Of a stretch of 24,215 bases of DNA, positions 10,529 to 19,773 are shown one piece after another. The stretch comes from Ophiothrix spiculata (Eukaryota; Echinodermata; Ophiuroidea; Amphilepidida; Ophiotrichidae), in assembly GCA_000969725.1 (NCBI GenBank), contig JXSR01S009949.1; one strand, written 5' to 3'. The stretch's first letter is position 1. Every line of letters begins with the position of its first letter. The position numbers and the translations under genes are program-made. The notes under the pieces are model-generated. The model worked only from the letters and a program-made list of their open reading frames with translations. It had not been told where the DNA came from and made no database searches.

Positions 10529-10788
10529 CTATACCTCATAAATATTCATTAGGCAACCATGAAATATAATTGGACAGTTCAACCTCAGTGCACGTGACAG
10601 CATTTTGCCTACTTCCCCGATTGCGCGTAACGCCCATGCATGGAAAAAATGGACAAACTATCGCACCCCTACTACGGCACCCCTCGGTTGGAAATTCATA
10701 CGATACCCAGAACAGTATACATTTTAGGTGATTTTTGGTTTTGCTTATCATGCTTATATTACATTCAGTGAAATATTTATGAGGTATA
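10529..10788. mobile_element. TA-flanked MITE with CTATACCTCATAAATATT ends
   Basis: Terminal inverted repeats CTATACCTCATAAATATT and complement, each flanked by TA (10527-10528, 10789-10790). 260 bp, non-coding; an open frame on the minus strand (10536-10751) is not protein-like. Probably a non-autonomous TA-target element. Confidence 0.8.
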
Positions 10789-10834
10789 GTAAAACAAATA
10801 CAACGTGGTTTATTTTGAGGAGTATTGAAAATTC

Positions 10835-10921
10835 CTGATCCCTCATTGTTGGATGCATGTGACTACTACTCTCCGCTTCGCGTTGGGATGTAGTCACCCA
10901 CATCCAACACCTCGGGATCAG
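10835..10921. repeat. 87-bp imperfect palindrome
   Basis: CTGATCCC, GTTGGATG and GTGACTAC on the left are matched by GTAGTCAC, CATCCAAC and GGGATCAG on the right, with short unmatched gaps and a loop of about 23 bases (CTCTCCGCTTCGCG). It is higher in GC than its surroundings. Small foldback element or structured sequence; no gene. Confidence 0.8.
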
Positions 10922-12332
10922 TAATCGAGGACCCTAGAACTATTTCACCTCTGAACATGTAGTATTTTTATAATCTTCTATACTTAGAACACCTTTCACC
11001 CTCTTTGTCATAACCAATTAGACAAACTATTCCTTTTTCAAACTTTTAAGATAATAAATTTGTGCAATTTCTTCATATTAGTTACAGCAAATACAAATAC
11101 ACATCAATATCTGAATATATAGACTATATCAACACACACCATCAAATAGATTGCCTATTCATTTTAATGCAAAACAGCCTCCAGATCATGACAGATATCT
11201 TGCCTATAAAGCGACTGGTTGCTTCAACTCTTGGATATATTTTGAGATTATGATCTAGGTGAGCCCACAAAGTGAAAAAATATATAGGGTAACCTTCATA
11301 ATTTGTTACCAGGTCGCCTCGAACATAGGATATGCTCAAAATTTCATTTTCTGTAACTCGCTACAAAATTTCGCTAGACACTGAAAATCTTCTCTCAAAT
11401 TTTACAAAAAATGTCAAATTCATAGTAATCTTTGACCAGCCTGACTACATTTGAACCAAAGAACATGATCAAAAAGAAATGTTATAAAAAAAACCTAGTT
11501 CCCGCCATTTTTGAAGCTTTTACTTTAAAGAGGGCAACTAAACACTGGCTACTGCATAGCTCTGTGCGTGCCAAAAGCATTTATTTAGTGGTGTGTGTCC
11601 ATATAGGAATAGAAACACCAGGATGAGGATTGTGCAACTACTGAGTGGATGATAAAGAAACAAATTGTGAAGGATTGATCAATAATCAATAAAAATTTAT
11701 CACACCTCTTTCGTCGTTTGACATGACTGGTTTTCCCTGTATGCATCGTCCTGTAAATAAAATGTAAACAACAAAAGCATACATGATCACTTTCGATACA
11801 GCTTATTGATACATTACAAAAACAAAGCACGCTATTTCTACCGATGCCTCCTGGTACTATTTTTGCATTTTGGCTCAGCCTCAGCATAATGTCAGCTGAC
11901 CACTGTGGTCAGGTCCTCAGTTCCATTCCACTTTTGGCACAATTTCACTTCCAGTGACAACCTCTAAGAGACGCTAAACCTTGATCAGCTCACAGTCAAA
12001 TCAGAGGGGCACTGAGCTATATTGGTGTACAAATGCCCGCTACGCAACAAACGCAGTGCATTGTTAAGTTTCACTGCACTCCGCGTACTTTCTTGCATTC
12101 TGATTGGTGACACGCTGAGTGTATGAATATAATTTACCAGCATGGCACAAGTATGTAATTCAATTATAATCGCCTTTTAATTTGCTGAAAATGCACCGTA
12201 GACAGTGTCCGACGTCGGTCACTGGTTGTTTTTTTTTTTTGGGGGGGGTTGTCGACAACGAAAATGATTGCAAATACCAGCCTTACTTCTTTATTTTGTC
12301 ATGATTTTAAAATAATAATGTACAAAAGAAAT

Positions 12333-12425
12333 AGTGTAATGGTATGTTTACAGTTAAGACCTGATTTAACTGAAATTTGAGTGTAATGGTATGTTAACAG
12401 TTAAGACCTGATTTAACTGAAATTT
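12333..12425. repeat. Tandem duplication, 47-bp unit, two copies
   Basis: 12333-12379 and 12380-12425 share AGTGTAATGGTATGTT and CAGTTAAGACCTGATTTAAC nearly perfectly, differing by one base of length. Recent local duplication. Upstream at about 12229-12248 is a run of T followed by eight G. Confidence 0.9.
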
Positions 12426-12549
12426 GCATCACTGCAAAATGTATCTTTCCTTTGCAATACTTCATAAGTTTGTACTGTTTAAGAAATCTTAAATCTAATC
12501 TTTGAAATTGCAGAACTTTACATGGGACACTAAAAAGCTATCTTATTAA

Positions 12550-12746
12550 AGGTGTAGGATCCGATCACATTCTCATCCCCAATGGCTCAGTCGGAAGTAG
12601 AACATTTATTGATGCATTCTTTCTTTTACCTCTGAAGAGTAAACAAGAAACAAGCTAAAGGTTAAACCTCTCAGAATGCATTTAAGAGGACAATGTCCAT
12701 TCATTAAAATGAAATTATACACATGTTAAAATAGGATCCTACACCT
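12550..12746. mobile_element. TTAA-flanked MITE with AGGTGTAGGATCC ends
   Basis: Perfect 13-bp inverted ends, each flanked by TTAA (12546-12549, 12747-12750). 197 bp, non-coding. The right TTAA is directly followed by another element, so the two are abutted. Confidence 0.88.
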
Positions 12747-12750
12747 TTAA

Positions 12751-12966
12751 GGGGTGCACCATTAGATTTCCAGGGGGGAGCAGGAAGTTTTTTGGAAAAA
12801 AAAATTCTCCCTCCACAGGCAGAAGAAAAAAAATCCCCCTGAACATGGAATAGGCAGAAAAACAGTAATTTCCAGGGGGAAAAAACACCCCGAATGGGGC
12901 GCGAAAAAAAAAATCAACCCTGAACCAAACTTCCTGCTCCCCCCTGGAAATCTAATGGTAGGCCCC
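12751..12966. mobile_element. Foldback MITE, GGTGCACCATTAG family, copy 2
   Basis: Starts GGGGTGCACCATTAGATTTC and ends with ATCTAATGGTAGGCCCC; 216 bp. The left flank is TTAA, the right TAAA. The same interior words as copies 1 and 3, plus a GAATGGGGCGCGAAAAAA block present in copy 3 but not copy 1. Confidence 0.88.
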
Positions 12967-13038
12967 TAAAAATGTAGATTTCACTTAAACCAGGTCTAAT
13001 TGTAAGCCCATCTAATAGTTATGTGCACAAAGACTATA

Positions 13039-13125
13039 AAGCAAAAGAAAAATTTATTGGACAATGTTAACAAAAATTCAGGGTACAGGTTGCATTGATA
13101 AACAATGGGCCCTGCACTCTGGATT
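13039..13125. repeat. Dispersed repeat with ACAATGGGCCCTGCACTCTG, copy 1
   Basis: Shares TATTGGACAATGTTAACAAA-type sequence and a 24-base core (13100-13123) with the fuller copy at 14892-15002. It lacks the right inverted arm. Confidence 0.7.
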
Positions 13126-13564
13126 ACCCACCTGAAGAGTGCGACCCTTTGATAATGGTTTGCATGAAAAAAGGTATGGTGGATAAGAACAAAAAGTGAA
13201 CAGAGTTTAGTATAATCAGGGAGAAATTGTTAGCTAATCAAGGAGAGAGAGATTTGTATGCAAAGATTTCATAAACAGTTGGTATAACAATATACTATTT
13301 AAGATAGACTACCTTTGAAAGAAAGTGCACAAGCCCAAAAGAGGGTGTGCTTTTAAAAAAATTCAAAGCATAGACCTTCTGAAACAGAAGTTGCTACTCT
13401 GCATTTCATACCATACTCTCACTTATGATCATAGAGTACAAAAATCATCAAGCAGATAGTGTCCAACTGGCATTCAAGACCATATAAATTCTCAGAATAT
13501 GAATTCTGTGGTGTTGAAAGCAGTTGGTATATTAAAGGCCCATCACTGGATATTATATTAGACA

Positions 13565-14007
13565 TATGTGACACGCAATGTCGAAAGGTACCTTAAAGGT
13601 CCCAAAATCAAAATTGAATTTTTTGGTCTCATCTGGAAGCTGAGATTATAAACTTTAAATAAAATGACACCTTGCTTTTGGTTATTGGATGTTCGACTGC
13701 AAAGTTACACCCATAATTGGTAAAAGGCATCGGGCTGATTTGGAAAACTATAGTTCTGAGAAAATCAAGTGTGAGGTTTTTGTACCAAGTAAAACTTGAA
13801 AGGAGAGAAGATTTTTATCTTGGTTTTAAACACATTTTTCTTATATTTTGGATGTTGGAACCTGATTAATATGATAGAATACACTTCAAAGGGCACGTTT
13901 CTGATTAAATTAGAAATTTGATTATGCTCATCTTCAATGGGCCGTTTCTCCGAGTCTTAATTTACTATGCCGACCTTAAGGTACCTATTGATATGGCGGG
14001 TCACATA
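13565..14007. mobile_element. Diverged MITE with TATGTGACACGC / GCGGGTCACATA ends
   Basis: Left end TATGTGACACGC followed by AAAGGTACCTTAAAGG; right end CCTTAAGGTACC followed by GCGGGTCACATA, in inverted order. About 443 bp, non-coding, with TA at both edges as a possible target site. Arms differ at several places, so an older insertion. Confidence 0.7.
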
Positions 14008-14122
14008 TACAAATTAGGATAGAATCAAAAGCATTCTTTTAATGACATTCCAAGCATTTGAGAGAAAAAAAAAAACTGGAAATAGAAATTTGTTTTGGGA
14101 TTGTAACGCATATTGAATTTAA

Positions 14123-14279
14123 GGTGTCTGGTCCATGATAGATCTGCCCGAGATAAAATATGGCAATTTTTAGCTTCAAAACACTACTCAAAGAGTATAT
14201 GCGCATGTGTATTGCGGCACGTACCGACTTGGAAACTAGCACGTACTGGTACACGTGGACGGCGCGTGGACCAGACACC
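14123..14279. mobile_element. TTAA-flanked MITE with GGTGTCTGGTCCA ends
   Basis: Perfect 13-bp inverted ends flanked by TTAA on both sides (14119-14122, 14280-14283); 157 bp; no coding capacity. Ends start GGTGT, resembling but not equal to the AGGTGTAGG element at 12550. Confidence 0.88.
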
Positions 14280-14453
14280 TTAAAGAATATTCAAGGAGTT
14301 TGATGGTATTAATGAATTCAAAGTAACATGTTCAAGAAGTTTTTGAAGTTAAGGAAAGTTGAGCACAACAAAGATGGTTCTGAAAGAAAGATAAGTTAAT
14401 CATTTTGGCAAAACATTTATATTAAATATAATCTCATTCCCAATCCTTGGCTA

Positions 14454-14604
14454 GGGGCCCGTTTCATAAAGATTTGAATTAAGCATACGTTCGATTTATC
14501 AAGCGTAAAATAGGTTGATACAATGTAAATTTACGTTTGAAATCAAACGTACGCTCGATTCAATCAAACGAATGCTTGATTCTAATCTTTATGAAACGGG
14601 CCCC
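14454..14604. mobile_element. MITE with GGGGCCCGTTTCATAAAG ends
   Basis: Perfect inverted ends GGGGCCCGTTTCATAAAGAT and complement; 151 bp. The interior is itself symmetric, built of CGTTTGA/TCAAACG and TCGATT words. Ends of the GGGCCCGTTTCATAAA kind are, from memory, widespread in invertebrate genomes; superfamily not assigned. Confidence 0.88.
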
Positions 14605-14891
14605 TGATCATACACTGCAAATACTTGCTCAACAAGTTAGAAGAGGTTCAATAAAATGGTATTGGATAATTAGTTAACATTAGCTCAAGATCTTGAGCTG
14701 TTTGCCCATCATCATAAAATATGTTTGACAGTGCAAACATTGCTCATGGACGTGATTAGCACGCCCATATTCAGGGTGTGGCTTGCACAGCATTTATTTT
14801 TTAAGATAGAGACTGTATGGTCCACACAACATTATTGTTTGCACTTTCAAAATCTTGCCTCTGAAAATAGTAGAATCTATACAACTATAGG

Positions 14892-15002
14892 AAAATAAAA
14901 AAATATTGGACGATTTAAACAAAAATCCATGATAGGGGTTGCATTTACAAACAATGGGCCCTGCACTCTGGATTTCTGTTTAAACGGTCCAATAAATTAT
15001 TG
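14892..15002. mobile_element. Small hairpin element, copy 2 of the GGGCCCTGCACTCTGG repeat
   Basis: Arms TATTGGACGATTTAAACA and TGTTTAAACGGTCCAATA are inverted around a core with ACAATGGGCCCTGCACTCTG, shared with 13039-13125. About 111 bp. Confidence 0.7.
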
Positions 15003-15051
15003 TTTGGCCTATAATGCAATATCACAGAGAGTGAATCACAACATGGAATGA

Positions 15052-15185
15052 GACCAAAAAATCCCAATACAGTGACATATCAAAACAGAATCCCAATTTG
15101 ATAAATCCCAATACAGTTATATCCCAATAAAGAATGAGTCCCAACATGATAAATCCCAATACAGTGATATCCCAATAGAGTGAAT
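15052..15185. repeat. Tandem repeat, ~48-bp unit
   Basis: The word AAATCCCAATACAGT recurs with spacing of about 48 bp (15102, 15150), with further TCCCAATA words before and between. About three imperfect units. Any reading frame through it (minus 15022-15234) simply repeats LYWDITVLGF-like residues and is not a gene. Confidence 0.8.
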
Positions 15186-15219
15186 CAACTACAAAGCAGT
15201 TATACCCATCATGCATCTT

Positions 15220-15300
15220 ACCCGTTGTAACCATGGCGGTTCACCTTCATCTGGCCCTAGATACGATACCTTTGGTTTGCAAGGTAGTGAATTGATAAAA
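15220..15300. repeat. Partial copy of foldback-interior sequence
   Basis: ACCATGGCGG, CATCTGGCCC and AGATACGATACCT resemble ATCATGGTGA, CATCTGGACC and AGATATAATACCT at 15730-15775 in the foldback element next to it, in the same orientation. Confidence 0.55.
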
Positions 15301-15354
15301 AAAAACATACTTAGTGCTCTAACATACACCACAGGTTGTGATAAAAGAAGTCAC

Positions 15355-16080
15355 GCTATGGTCACATAACCACCGGTTGCCGACCGGTGTCTGGTTATCT
15401 AAAGGTGGCTAAAACGCCGGTATGACATCGGTATGACACAAAAGAGTGCTTACGAGCTCTTTCGATGTCCAGACGGTCAACTTCGGCTGCCAGTTGTTAT
15501 TGGACAATAACTAAAGACATCGTATACAAGCCGCAAGCGTGCTTCCGGCATCTCTACGGCTCACCAATACCACCTGGTCTCTGAACGGACACCGTCCGGT
15601 CAACAGCTGGTTTCCGATTGGTGTCAGCTGAATTCTACCCAGTATGACGCTGCAAACACATCGCAACCCTGCCGCAAGGTTATGTGACCAGGGTATTACA
15701 GTGCTATAATATGACAGGTTGGCCGTTATGATCATGGTGAATCCACGTCATCTGGACCAAGATATAATACCTCAGTTATACCATGGTCACATAACCTTGC
15801 GGCCAGATTATGATGTGTTTATGGCGTCATACCCAGTAGAATTCACCAGTATCCGTGCGGAGATCGGGTGGTGGCTTGAAGCTATAGAGATGCCGGAAGT
15901 ATGCCGCAGTTGCCGAGTTGAAACCCTGCGGCTGGTATATGATGTCTTCAGTTATGGTAAAATTTAACCACCAGTTGCTGACTGGTGACCGACTGGGCAT
16001 CGCATGCATTCACTGGTGTCATACCGATGTCACACCGGTACTGCGGCATTGCGGCTTTCTTCAGATTATGTGACCATAGC
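15355..16080. mobile_element. Foldback element with GCTATGGTCACATAA ends, copy 1
   Basis: Ends GCTATGGTCACATAA and TTATGTGACCATAGC are perfect inverted repeats, 726 bp apart. Interior inverted segments repeat the same words: CCGCAAGGTTATGTGACCAG near 15672 and TGGTCACATAACCTTGCGG near 15785. So the element is built of several rearranged arms. It is richer in GC than its surroundings (CCGGT, GACCGG words). 15500-15690 matches 19530-19750. The sequence CATACACCACAGGTTGTGA before it (15324) and CATACACTGCAGGTTGTGA after it (16125) form a direct repeat. No protein. Confidence 0.8.
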
Positions 16081-16158
16081 ATTAGCAAGGGTGGTGATAA
16101 AATGCAAACATAGCAACGGCACTTACATACACTGCAGGTTGTGACAGGAAAAGATTAA

Positions 16159-16372
16159 GGGTCGCATCATTAGATTTCCAGGGGGAGCTGGCAGTATTTT
16201 GAAAAAACAAATTCCCCCTACATAGGCAGAAAAAAAATCCCCCCTGAACATGGAATAGGCAGAAAAACAGTAATTTCGAGGGGAAAAATTTGCTCCCGAA
16301 TGGGGAGCGATAAAAAAAAATCAACCCCGAACCCAACTTCCAGCTCCCCCTGGAAATCTAATGGTGCACCCC
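16159..16372. mobile_element. Foldback MITE, GGTGCACCATTAG family, copy 3
   Basis: Left end GGGTCGCATCATTAGATTTC after TTAA, right end ATCTAATGGTGCACCCC; 214 bp. Same interior as copy 2, including GAATGGGGAGCGATAAAA. Confidence 0.88.
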
Positions 16373-16817
16373 AAAGTTACAGTGATATGTGACAATTGAT
16401 TTTTATGCATATTGGGTGCAAGGGCGCATTCAGGAAATTTCAATAGAGAGACGCCATCTTCAGGATGTCATTGTCATCACCAAGAGAAAATTTCACAGCA
16501 TGAAATCAGCTGATGACGGATGTAGTACATCTGAAAGTACCCACGAGGTACGTACATTCCAGTAGTACAGAAATATAAATGATCTTCAACTCTACATGTT
16601 ATTTTCATTTCACTGCAAATCTTATACAAAATATTATTCTGTCACAAAGTTAGTCATTGTTGAATTCAAACTGTTAATGCATATATACCTCATATTCATA
16701 ACTCCTTTCCAAATCCAAATTATCAACCGATAATTCTTGTAAAAGTAGAACTTCATCCTAAAACAGTTTCAAATGATTATGTTTAAAGGGACTACCCTAC
16801 ATTCCACATAGAATTAT

Positions 16818-16980
16818 ATCAATCAATGTCACCTGATGCATATTCATCAATAAATGCCACCTTAATGGATATTCATCAATCATTTTCATCAATCAATGCC
16901 ACCTAATGCATATTCATCAATCAATGTCACCTGATACATATTCATCAATCAATGCCACCTAATGCATATCATCATTCATT
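16818..16980. repeat. Minisatellite, 28-bp unit, five units
   Basis: TG(C/T)CACCT starts at 16827, 16855, 16897, 16925 and 16953: spacing 28, 42, 28, 28, the odd one being 28 plus half a unit (14). Each unit continues ATGCATATTCATCAATCA. Confidence 0.88.
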
Positions 16981-16992
16981 CTCATTCCTATT

Positions 16993-17024
16993 CATGCATG
17001 TATGCATGCATGTATGCATGCATG
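16993..17024. repeat. Simple repeat of ATGCATGTATGC words
   Basis: Short alternating purine-pyrimidine run with 12-bp periodicity, adjacent to the 28-bp minisatellite. Confidence 0.85.
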
Positions 17025-18026
17025 ACTAACTTTCAAACAACACACTGTGCCCTTCCTCATTGAATGTATGCTGGGAAAGCCTATGGCAAAACTAGCTGGT
17101 AATATGATGGTTGATGCCTTGCAAAAGCAAAAAAATAAACACATGAAACAATATAATGTTACTTCTAACATTTTATTAGGCAAAAAAAAAGTTTGTCTAA
17201 GAAACTTCCACACATGTAAGAAGCTGCTTACATTGCTATGTCAAATTAAATGTAGTGCATAGAGCTATACGCTGGTGTCTTTTTTCTTTCTTTTTTAATC
17301 GAGAGTAATCCAGCGATCGACCCCTGTCTGGAATTCAGCCATAATTATATATATAGCCTCAAAAATTGGGCGATCACAATTTTTGAGTGTTAAAAAAAAT
17401 ACTGCATACCTCATATCTAATTTCCTAAAAAAATTAAATACTGTATAGTGTTTCGCAAAAAGTTTCTGAGATAACACTTTTATTTTCTTGGTCTTACGCA
17501 AACAAAAATTGTATATACAGACTTGGTTACGGTACATCAATTCACATGCATGACAAACATGTTTTGCAAGGGAGGACGTCTATCTTTGAAATTAGCTCCC
17601 TGTTTTGCATATTTTTTTACTTATTAACGCATGTTGTTAAGTTGTACTCTGCGCCGTACGCAACGCAATGCATTTCACACAGTTAGATGTGATTGGCTGT
17701 TATAGCAATTGCCATGCTTAAACCTAGTCAGATGACCATTTTTTAATTACGCGTACGTCCGGGCTGCATGGGCTGCGTAGAAGCTTGATTGTACGAATAT
17801 TCTGGATGAGAATTTTTAGGGAGCTTATTTTGAAGATACAAGTGCAACCAACATATAAGACTAAAAAAGTACAAACAAATTTTTCTATAAAGCTTTTAAA
17901 ATCTGACAAGCAAAAAAAAGGACTCACAAGAGCAGACAACAAATGACAAATGTATTTTCCCCCTTATCCCTGACACTTCTAAATACAAAATTGCCTATAT
18001 CAACATTTTTGGCTTCATCATCATTT

Positions 18027-18227
18027 CGTCATGTGAGTGCAAGAAAGTCATATCTGCAATGGCTGCCCTAAGTTATTTTTATTTCATACTTTGTCACAAG
18101 AATGTGAAGAATCCCTCAACAATTCCCTGTCTTATGTCAGTGGTTCTTGAAATTGTTCTCCAGGTGACACCAAATTTATGACAAATGGCAGCTATTGCAG
18201 ATACGACTTACTTGCACTCACAAGACG
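18027..18227. mobile_element. MITE with GTGAGTGCAAGAAAGTCGTA ends, copy 2
   Basis: CGTCATGTGAGTGCAAG at the left and CTTGCACTCACAAGACG at the right are inverted, about 200 bp apart. The interior is the reverse of copy 1 at 9403-9645. It ends 23 bp from the donor side of the exon at 18251, so it lies just inside the last intron. Confidence 0.82.
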
Positions 18228-18250
18228 ATTTGTTATTTACATCTTCTTAC

Positions 18251-18339
18251 CTCTGGTGTGGTTGCAATGTCATCAGCAGATGCTCGTAATAGCTCCCCTT
18301 TGTCATTTTCATTTGTGAGGGGGATGTCGTTACTGCGAC
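18251..18339 (-). CDS. FRRS1: FRRS1-like exon: polar acidic segment after the b561 domain
   Basis: An 89-nt exon after a TTTCTATGCAG acceptor, with donor GAG|GTAAGA. It completes a glycine codon and adds 29 residues: RSNDIPLTNENDKGELLRAS then ADDIATTPE, ending in phase 0. It is hydrophilic and acidic with no helix, which fits the variable linker between the b561 domain and the final helix in FRRS1-like proteins. Sequence conservation alone would not identify it. The call rests on two good splice sites, compatible phases on both sides and position. It is followed by the very long last intron. Confidence 0.85.
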
Positions 18340-18370
18340 CTGCATAGAAATATATTGACTGATACGTTAT

Positions 18371-18695
18371 AAAGGAGCTTGGTCTGATATTTCAAAAATT
18401 AGTTATCAGTGTCACATGAAAGATGACCACTAAAGAGGTTTAAGTTTTAAATTTCAGTTGAGTCAGTCAAACAGTTTTGATTTTATGGGCAATTTTCTAT
18501 TTTACAGCCGCCTAAACATTACTGTGTTAAAATAGTTATGGTTACCATAATTAAACACATTTTCATATATAACTCCAAAATGGAACATAATTAAGCCATA
18601 AAATTTCACATGGGTTATGAAAAAAACGAGCAATATTTTGGTACCAAAATCTCAAAAAGTTTGAAAAAAAGTTGATGTAATTGGGCCATGCTCCT
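18371..18695. mobile_element. TTAA-type MITE with AAGGAGC(A/T)TGG ends
   Basis: Left AAAGGAGCTTGGTC (after TTAT) and right GGGCCATGCTCCT (before TTAA, 18696-18699) are inverted. About 325 bp, AT-rich, non-coding, in the 856-bp intron between the exons at 18251 and 19196. Confidence 0.7.
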
Positions 18696-18989
18696 TTAAG
18701 AGTCCATAAAACAGAAATTAATTAACTGATCAGATACAAATTTTAACAAATAATGGTAAAAATAACCAAAATTAACCTGGTCCTTATTGGCAGCAAATTG
18801 CGAAAAAATGGGTATGATATATACTTTGGGAAATATCAGTAAACATTGTCCCTCTCAGTTTACTAAGAGTTCCAAGGCTAGAGCCACACTCCCATCTAAA
18901 TTTAAATTAAGTAACCTAGTCCTCTGGTGAGAACCTGCAATAATAGTTTCACACAGAAAACACATTAAAATAAATTGTCAATTTCTCAC

Positions 18990-19101
18990 CTCTACATTCC
19001 ATCATACATCGCTGAATTTCAAATAATAACCACATAAAATAATGAAATAAAAGGAAGGCAATCATCATCCAAAACACTAGACTCGGGAAGTCATCTACTA
19101 T
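18990..19101 (-). pseudogene. Partial duplicate of the preceding FRRS1-like exon, frame intact
   Basis: About 112 nt closely matching the 3' part of the exon at 19196-19351. It reads DDFPSLVFWMMIAFLLFHYF and then MWLLFEIQRCMMECR with no stop, and ends at a GAG|GTGAGA donor in the same phase. Differences are scattered; several change one residue for a similar one (V to I, V to M). The missing 5' part is replaced by a G-rich tract on the transcribed strand. The only acceptor-like AG is GGGATAG at about 19102, in the right phase (giving ISO-like I-D-D-F) but without a pyrimidine tract. Probably a non-functional exon copy; a rarely used alternative exon, or an alternative 5' splice donor, cannot be excluded. 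Confidence 0.7.
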
Positions 19102-19177
19102 CCCCCACCCAACCCCACTCCCGTCTCCCCCAACCCACCCCACCCCACCCAACTCCCGTCTCCCCCCTCCCACCCTT
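19099..19177. repeat. C-rich/G-rich low-complexity tract in the intron
   Basis: About 79 bases almost purely C, T and A on the plus strand, so G-rich in the transcript of the minus-strand gene. It contains many runs of three to six G and a repeated segment (AACTCCCGTCTCCCCC near 19151, a close match near 19115). It starts about 18 bases after the donor of exon 19196-19351 and ends where the partial exon copy begins. The G runs could form quadruplexes in RNA or displaced DNA (inference). Such tracts are also prone to slippage, which may explain how the exon copy arose. Confidence 0.75.
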
Positions 19178-19195
19178 CTATATTCTATTCCTTAC

Positions 19196-19351
19196 CTCTA
19201 CTTTCCGTCATACATCGCTGAACTTCAAATAATAACCACATGAAATAATGAAATAAAAGAAAGGCTATCATGACCCAAAACACTCGACTGGGTAAGTCAT
19301 CTATTAACGCTTGATAATGACCGATGTTGAGTCCAATAATTATAGTGATCA
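19196..19351 (-). CDS. FRRS1: FRRS1-like exon: last helices of the cytochrome b561 domain
   Basis: A 156-nt exon between a TTTCTATTTCAG acceptor and a GAG|GTAAGG donor. The split methionine codon (A|TG) is followed by 51 residues. ITIIIGLNIG finishes one helix, HYQALIDDLPSR is a short loop, and VFWVMIAFLLFHYFMWLLFE is the last helix of the b561 domain, followed by a charged VQRCMTESR end. The last base starts a glycine codon completed by the next exon. Length and helix order fit FRRS1 homologues. The 3' two thirds of this exon is duplicated about 206 bp downstream in the gene (18990-19101). Confidence 0.9.
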
Positions 19352-19398
19352 CTGAAATAGAAAAAACACAAGGATAAGTATCATATGTTGTGTATCAT

Positions 19399-19750
19399 GT
19401 TATGGCCACATAAGCCAAAATGCGCCGCAAAGTCGGTTTGACATTGGTATGACACCTGTTGAATGCTTGTGATGCCCGGTTGGTCACCAGTCAGCAACCG
19501 GTGGTTATGTGACCATAATTGAAGAAATCATATACAAGTCGCAAGGTTTTACATAAATAAGAATTAAATTCTTGCGGCTTGCTTTCGGCGTCTCTACGGC
19601 TCACCGACTCGCCCGGACACCGGTCGATCAACGGCCGGTGTCTGATCAGTGTCTGATCAGTGTCCGCTGAATTCTGATTTTATTATTATTATTATTATGC
19701 AGTAAACACATCATAACATAACCTTGCCACAAGGCTATGTGACCAGGGCA
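19399..19750. mobile_element. Foldback element related to 15355-16080, copy 2
   Basis: Ends TGTTATGGCCACATAAGCC and GGCTATGTGACCAGGGCA are inverted with few mismatches; 352 bp. Interior segments match the larger copy: CTCTACGGCTCACC, ATATACAAG(C/T)CGCAAG, GCTGAATTCT, and CAGCAACCGGTGG/GACATTGGTATGACAC words. A (TTA)n run at 19676-19698 interrupts it. Confidence 0.8.
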
Positions 19751-19773
19751 TCAGTTTAGTAATGTCCAATTAA

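Larger units (their letters stand above)
3352..18250 (-). other. Last intron of the FRRS1-like gene (14.9 kb), filled with repeats
   Basis: Bounded by the GTAAGA donor and the TTGCAG acceptor described for the flanking exons. No open frame inside resembles a known protein. Stretches without a named element (3352-4050, 4090-4680, 5400-5970, 6430-6860, 7285-8015, 9650-10450, 10925-12320, 15003-15050, 16375-16815, 17025-18020) are AT-rich and non-coding as far as I can see. Near 7572 and 7653 a ~27-bp segment is repeated 81 bp apart. Three stretches (10205-10330, 12040-12140, 17640-17710) share GC-rich words with CG dinucleotides and a TGATTGG-type word, possibly diverged dispersed repeats. Confidence 0.75.

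Noticed and set aside
15022..15234. Repetitive minus-strand protein with repeated YWDITVLGF-like residues
   Set aside because: It is a translation of the 48-bp tandem repeat, not a gene.
17047..17262. Plus-strand frame with FLIECMLGK, loosely like the LIExxxGK region of RNA polymerase second-largest subunits
   Set aside because: The residues before and after do not match the expected GMT and DATPF motifs, and there is a stop a few codons upstream. Most likely chance.
18949..19173. Glycine-rich N-terminal domain fused to a membrane helix
   Set aside because: The glycine part is the G-rich intron tract read in frame with the duplicated exon; no start or splice evidence for a fusion protein.
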